This document shows, one piece after another, positions 63,236-64,000 of a DNA stretch of 64,000 nucleotides (position 1 is the first letter of the stretch; each line of letters starts with the position of its first letter). The stretch covers positions 8,902,231-8,966,230 of the forward strand of contig LR746269.1 of the NCBI GenBank assembly GCA_902729315.2, written 5' to 3'. The notes beneath the pieces were generated by a model that saw nothing but the letters and a program-made list of their open reading frames with translations, was not told where the DNA came from and made no database searches. This DNA comes from Spirodela intermedia. Taxonomy: Eukaryota; Streptophyta; Magnoliopsida; Alismatales; Araceae. A program made the translations under genes and the position numbers.

Positions 63236-64000
63236 ATCATCTATTTTTTCTCTTAACTTTGTTACTTTATTTCGAATATCTAACAATCAACATTTATCTG
63301 TCATTTCTTGTGACAATAATTATGGATATTGTTATTAGTTTTCAATGTAGATCTCATTTGACTTTTATTTCTCAAAAAATGATTTTCTCTTATTGAGTCA
63401 TCCTTTGACAACAAGACCCTCATATTATTATTCTTTTAAACCAGCATTAGTCATATATTTATCCATTAACTCTTTCAAAAGTAAAGAATATTTCACATCT
63501 TTAATGGAGAGAAAATCCTTATCATATAATGCAATTCTTGAAATTGTTTATATGTTGATGGTCACAAATAAAGAAAGAATAAAGCTTGATCTTCATCCTC
63601 AATTATATCTCATTATTTCCTAAATAAAATATAATATAATTAATTTCATCAAGATGAGATTTTTAGTGTACTTAATTTTTGAGGGAATTAGTTATACACA
63701 ACGATTCCAATTTAAGTCATAGTCTTTTCATGAATGACCTGTCACAACACCTCATTTATTTAACTCAATTGAATCACAATTAATGCTTCATCTAAATCTT
63801 CCTTCTTTTACATAGATATGAGTAAACATTTTGTCTTTCTCAAGTAGTGCCTTCTATAACCCTTGATGAGTCAAGATAACTTTCATCTTGACTGGTCATA
63901 TTTTAAATTGATCTTTGAGTCAAACTTTACAATATTACACTTTGGATACATCCTGTGCTCTCCAAAATACAATATTTAGACATCCAGCAATGCTCTGATA
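63236..64000. repeat. AT-rich repeat ending in a reverse-strand primer-binding-site motif
   Basis: The last 136 bp (63865-64000) match 40265-40401 and end in GCTCTGATA, the complement of TATCAGAGC. On the minus strand this is where a copia internal region starts, so an LTR probably lies just outside the window. The part from 63236 to 63864 is unassigned. Confidence 0.5.

Overview
This is nuclear DNA from a flowering plant, most likely a monocot. Genes are interrupted by GT-AG introns, the coding regions are GC-rich with long alanine, glycine and aspartate runs, GA/CT microsatellites sit in the untranslated regions, and the families are plant-specific (DYW-type PPR proteins, WRKY, GeBP, phytepsin with a plant-specific insert, chloroplast protoporphyrinogen oxidase, phytochrome). 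I cannot name the species.

Region 1 (1-27.7 kb) is gene-rich and GC-rich. In order it holds: the 3' part of an aspartic proteinase (+); a stand-alone protein resembling the N-terminus of RH33-type DEAD-box helicases (-); a GeBP/storekeeper-like transcription factor (+); then seven loci all on the minus strand: a G-patch/C2H2 RNA-processing protein, a group IIb WRKY factor, a peroxisomal DHNA-CoA thioesterase ending in SKL, a DYW-class PPR protein, protoporphyrinogen oxidase, an E-class PPR protein and a GC-rich Ty1/copia gag remnant. It closes with a broken DYW-PPR tail on the plus strand, ending in a (GT)n(GA)n tract. The genes share no operon-like logic. Several act in organelles: RNA editing or processing (PPR), tetrapyrrole synthesis (PPOX) and phylloquinone synthesis (DHNAT).

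Region 2 (27.8-40.8 kb) is AT-rich and made of decayed, nested LTR elements. A repeat family of about 1.6-1.7 kb that looks like solo LTRs occurs at least five times in the window. One copy is inserted in another with a 5-bp target duplication, and a second is split by a degenerate copia element.

Region 3 (41-50.4 kb) is a gene island. It holds a truncated, internally duplicated pseudogene of the 26S proteasome ATPase RPT3, an F-box/kelch gene with a five-base first coding exon and a 2.9-kb intron, and the 3' end of a phytochrome gene.

Region 4 (50.4-64 kb) is a second AT-rich retroelement block: a Tnt1-like copia (+), another copia (-) with a solo LTR inside it, and more repeats. It separates the phytochrome tail (49.3-50.4 kb) from the GAF-end/PHY/PAS-start part of what looks like the same PHYA-like gene (61.6-62.5 kb), same strand, correct order, with frameshifts. 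A light-receptor gene destroyed by nested retrotransposons is the most notable thing here. I found no convincing new biological system. The other items worth a second look are intron loss in the WRKY domain, the F-box micro-exon, the RPT3 wreck and the nested LTR archaeology.
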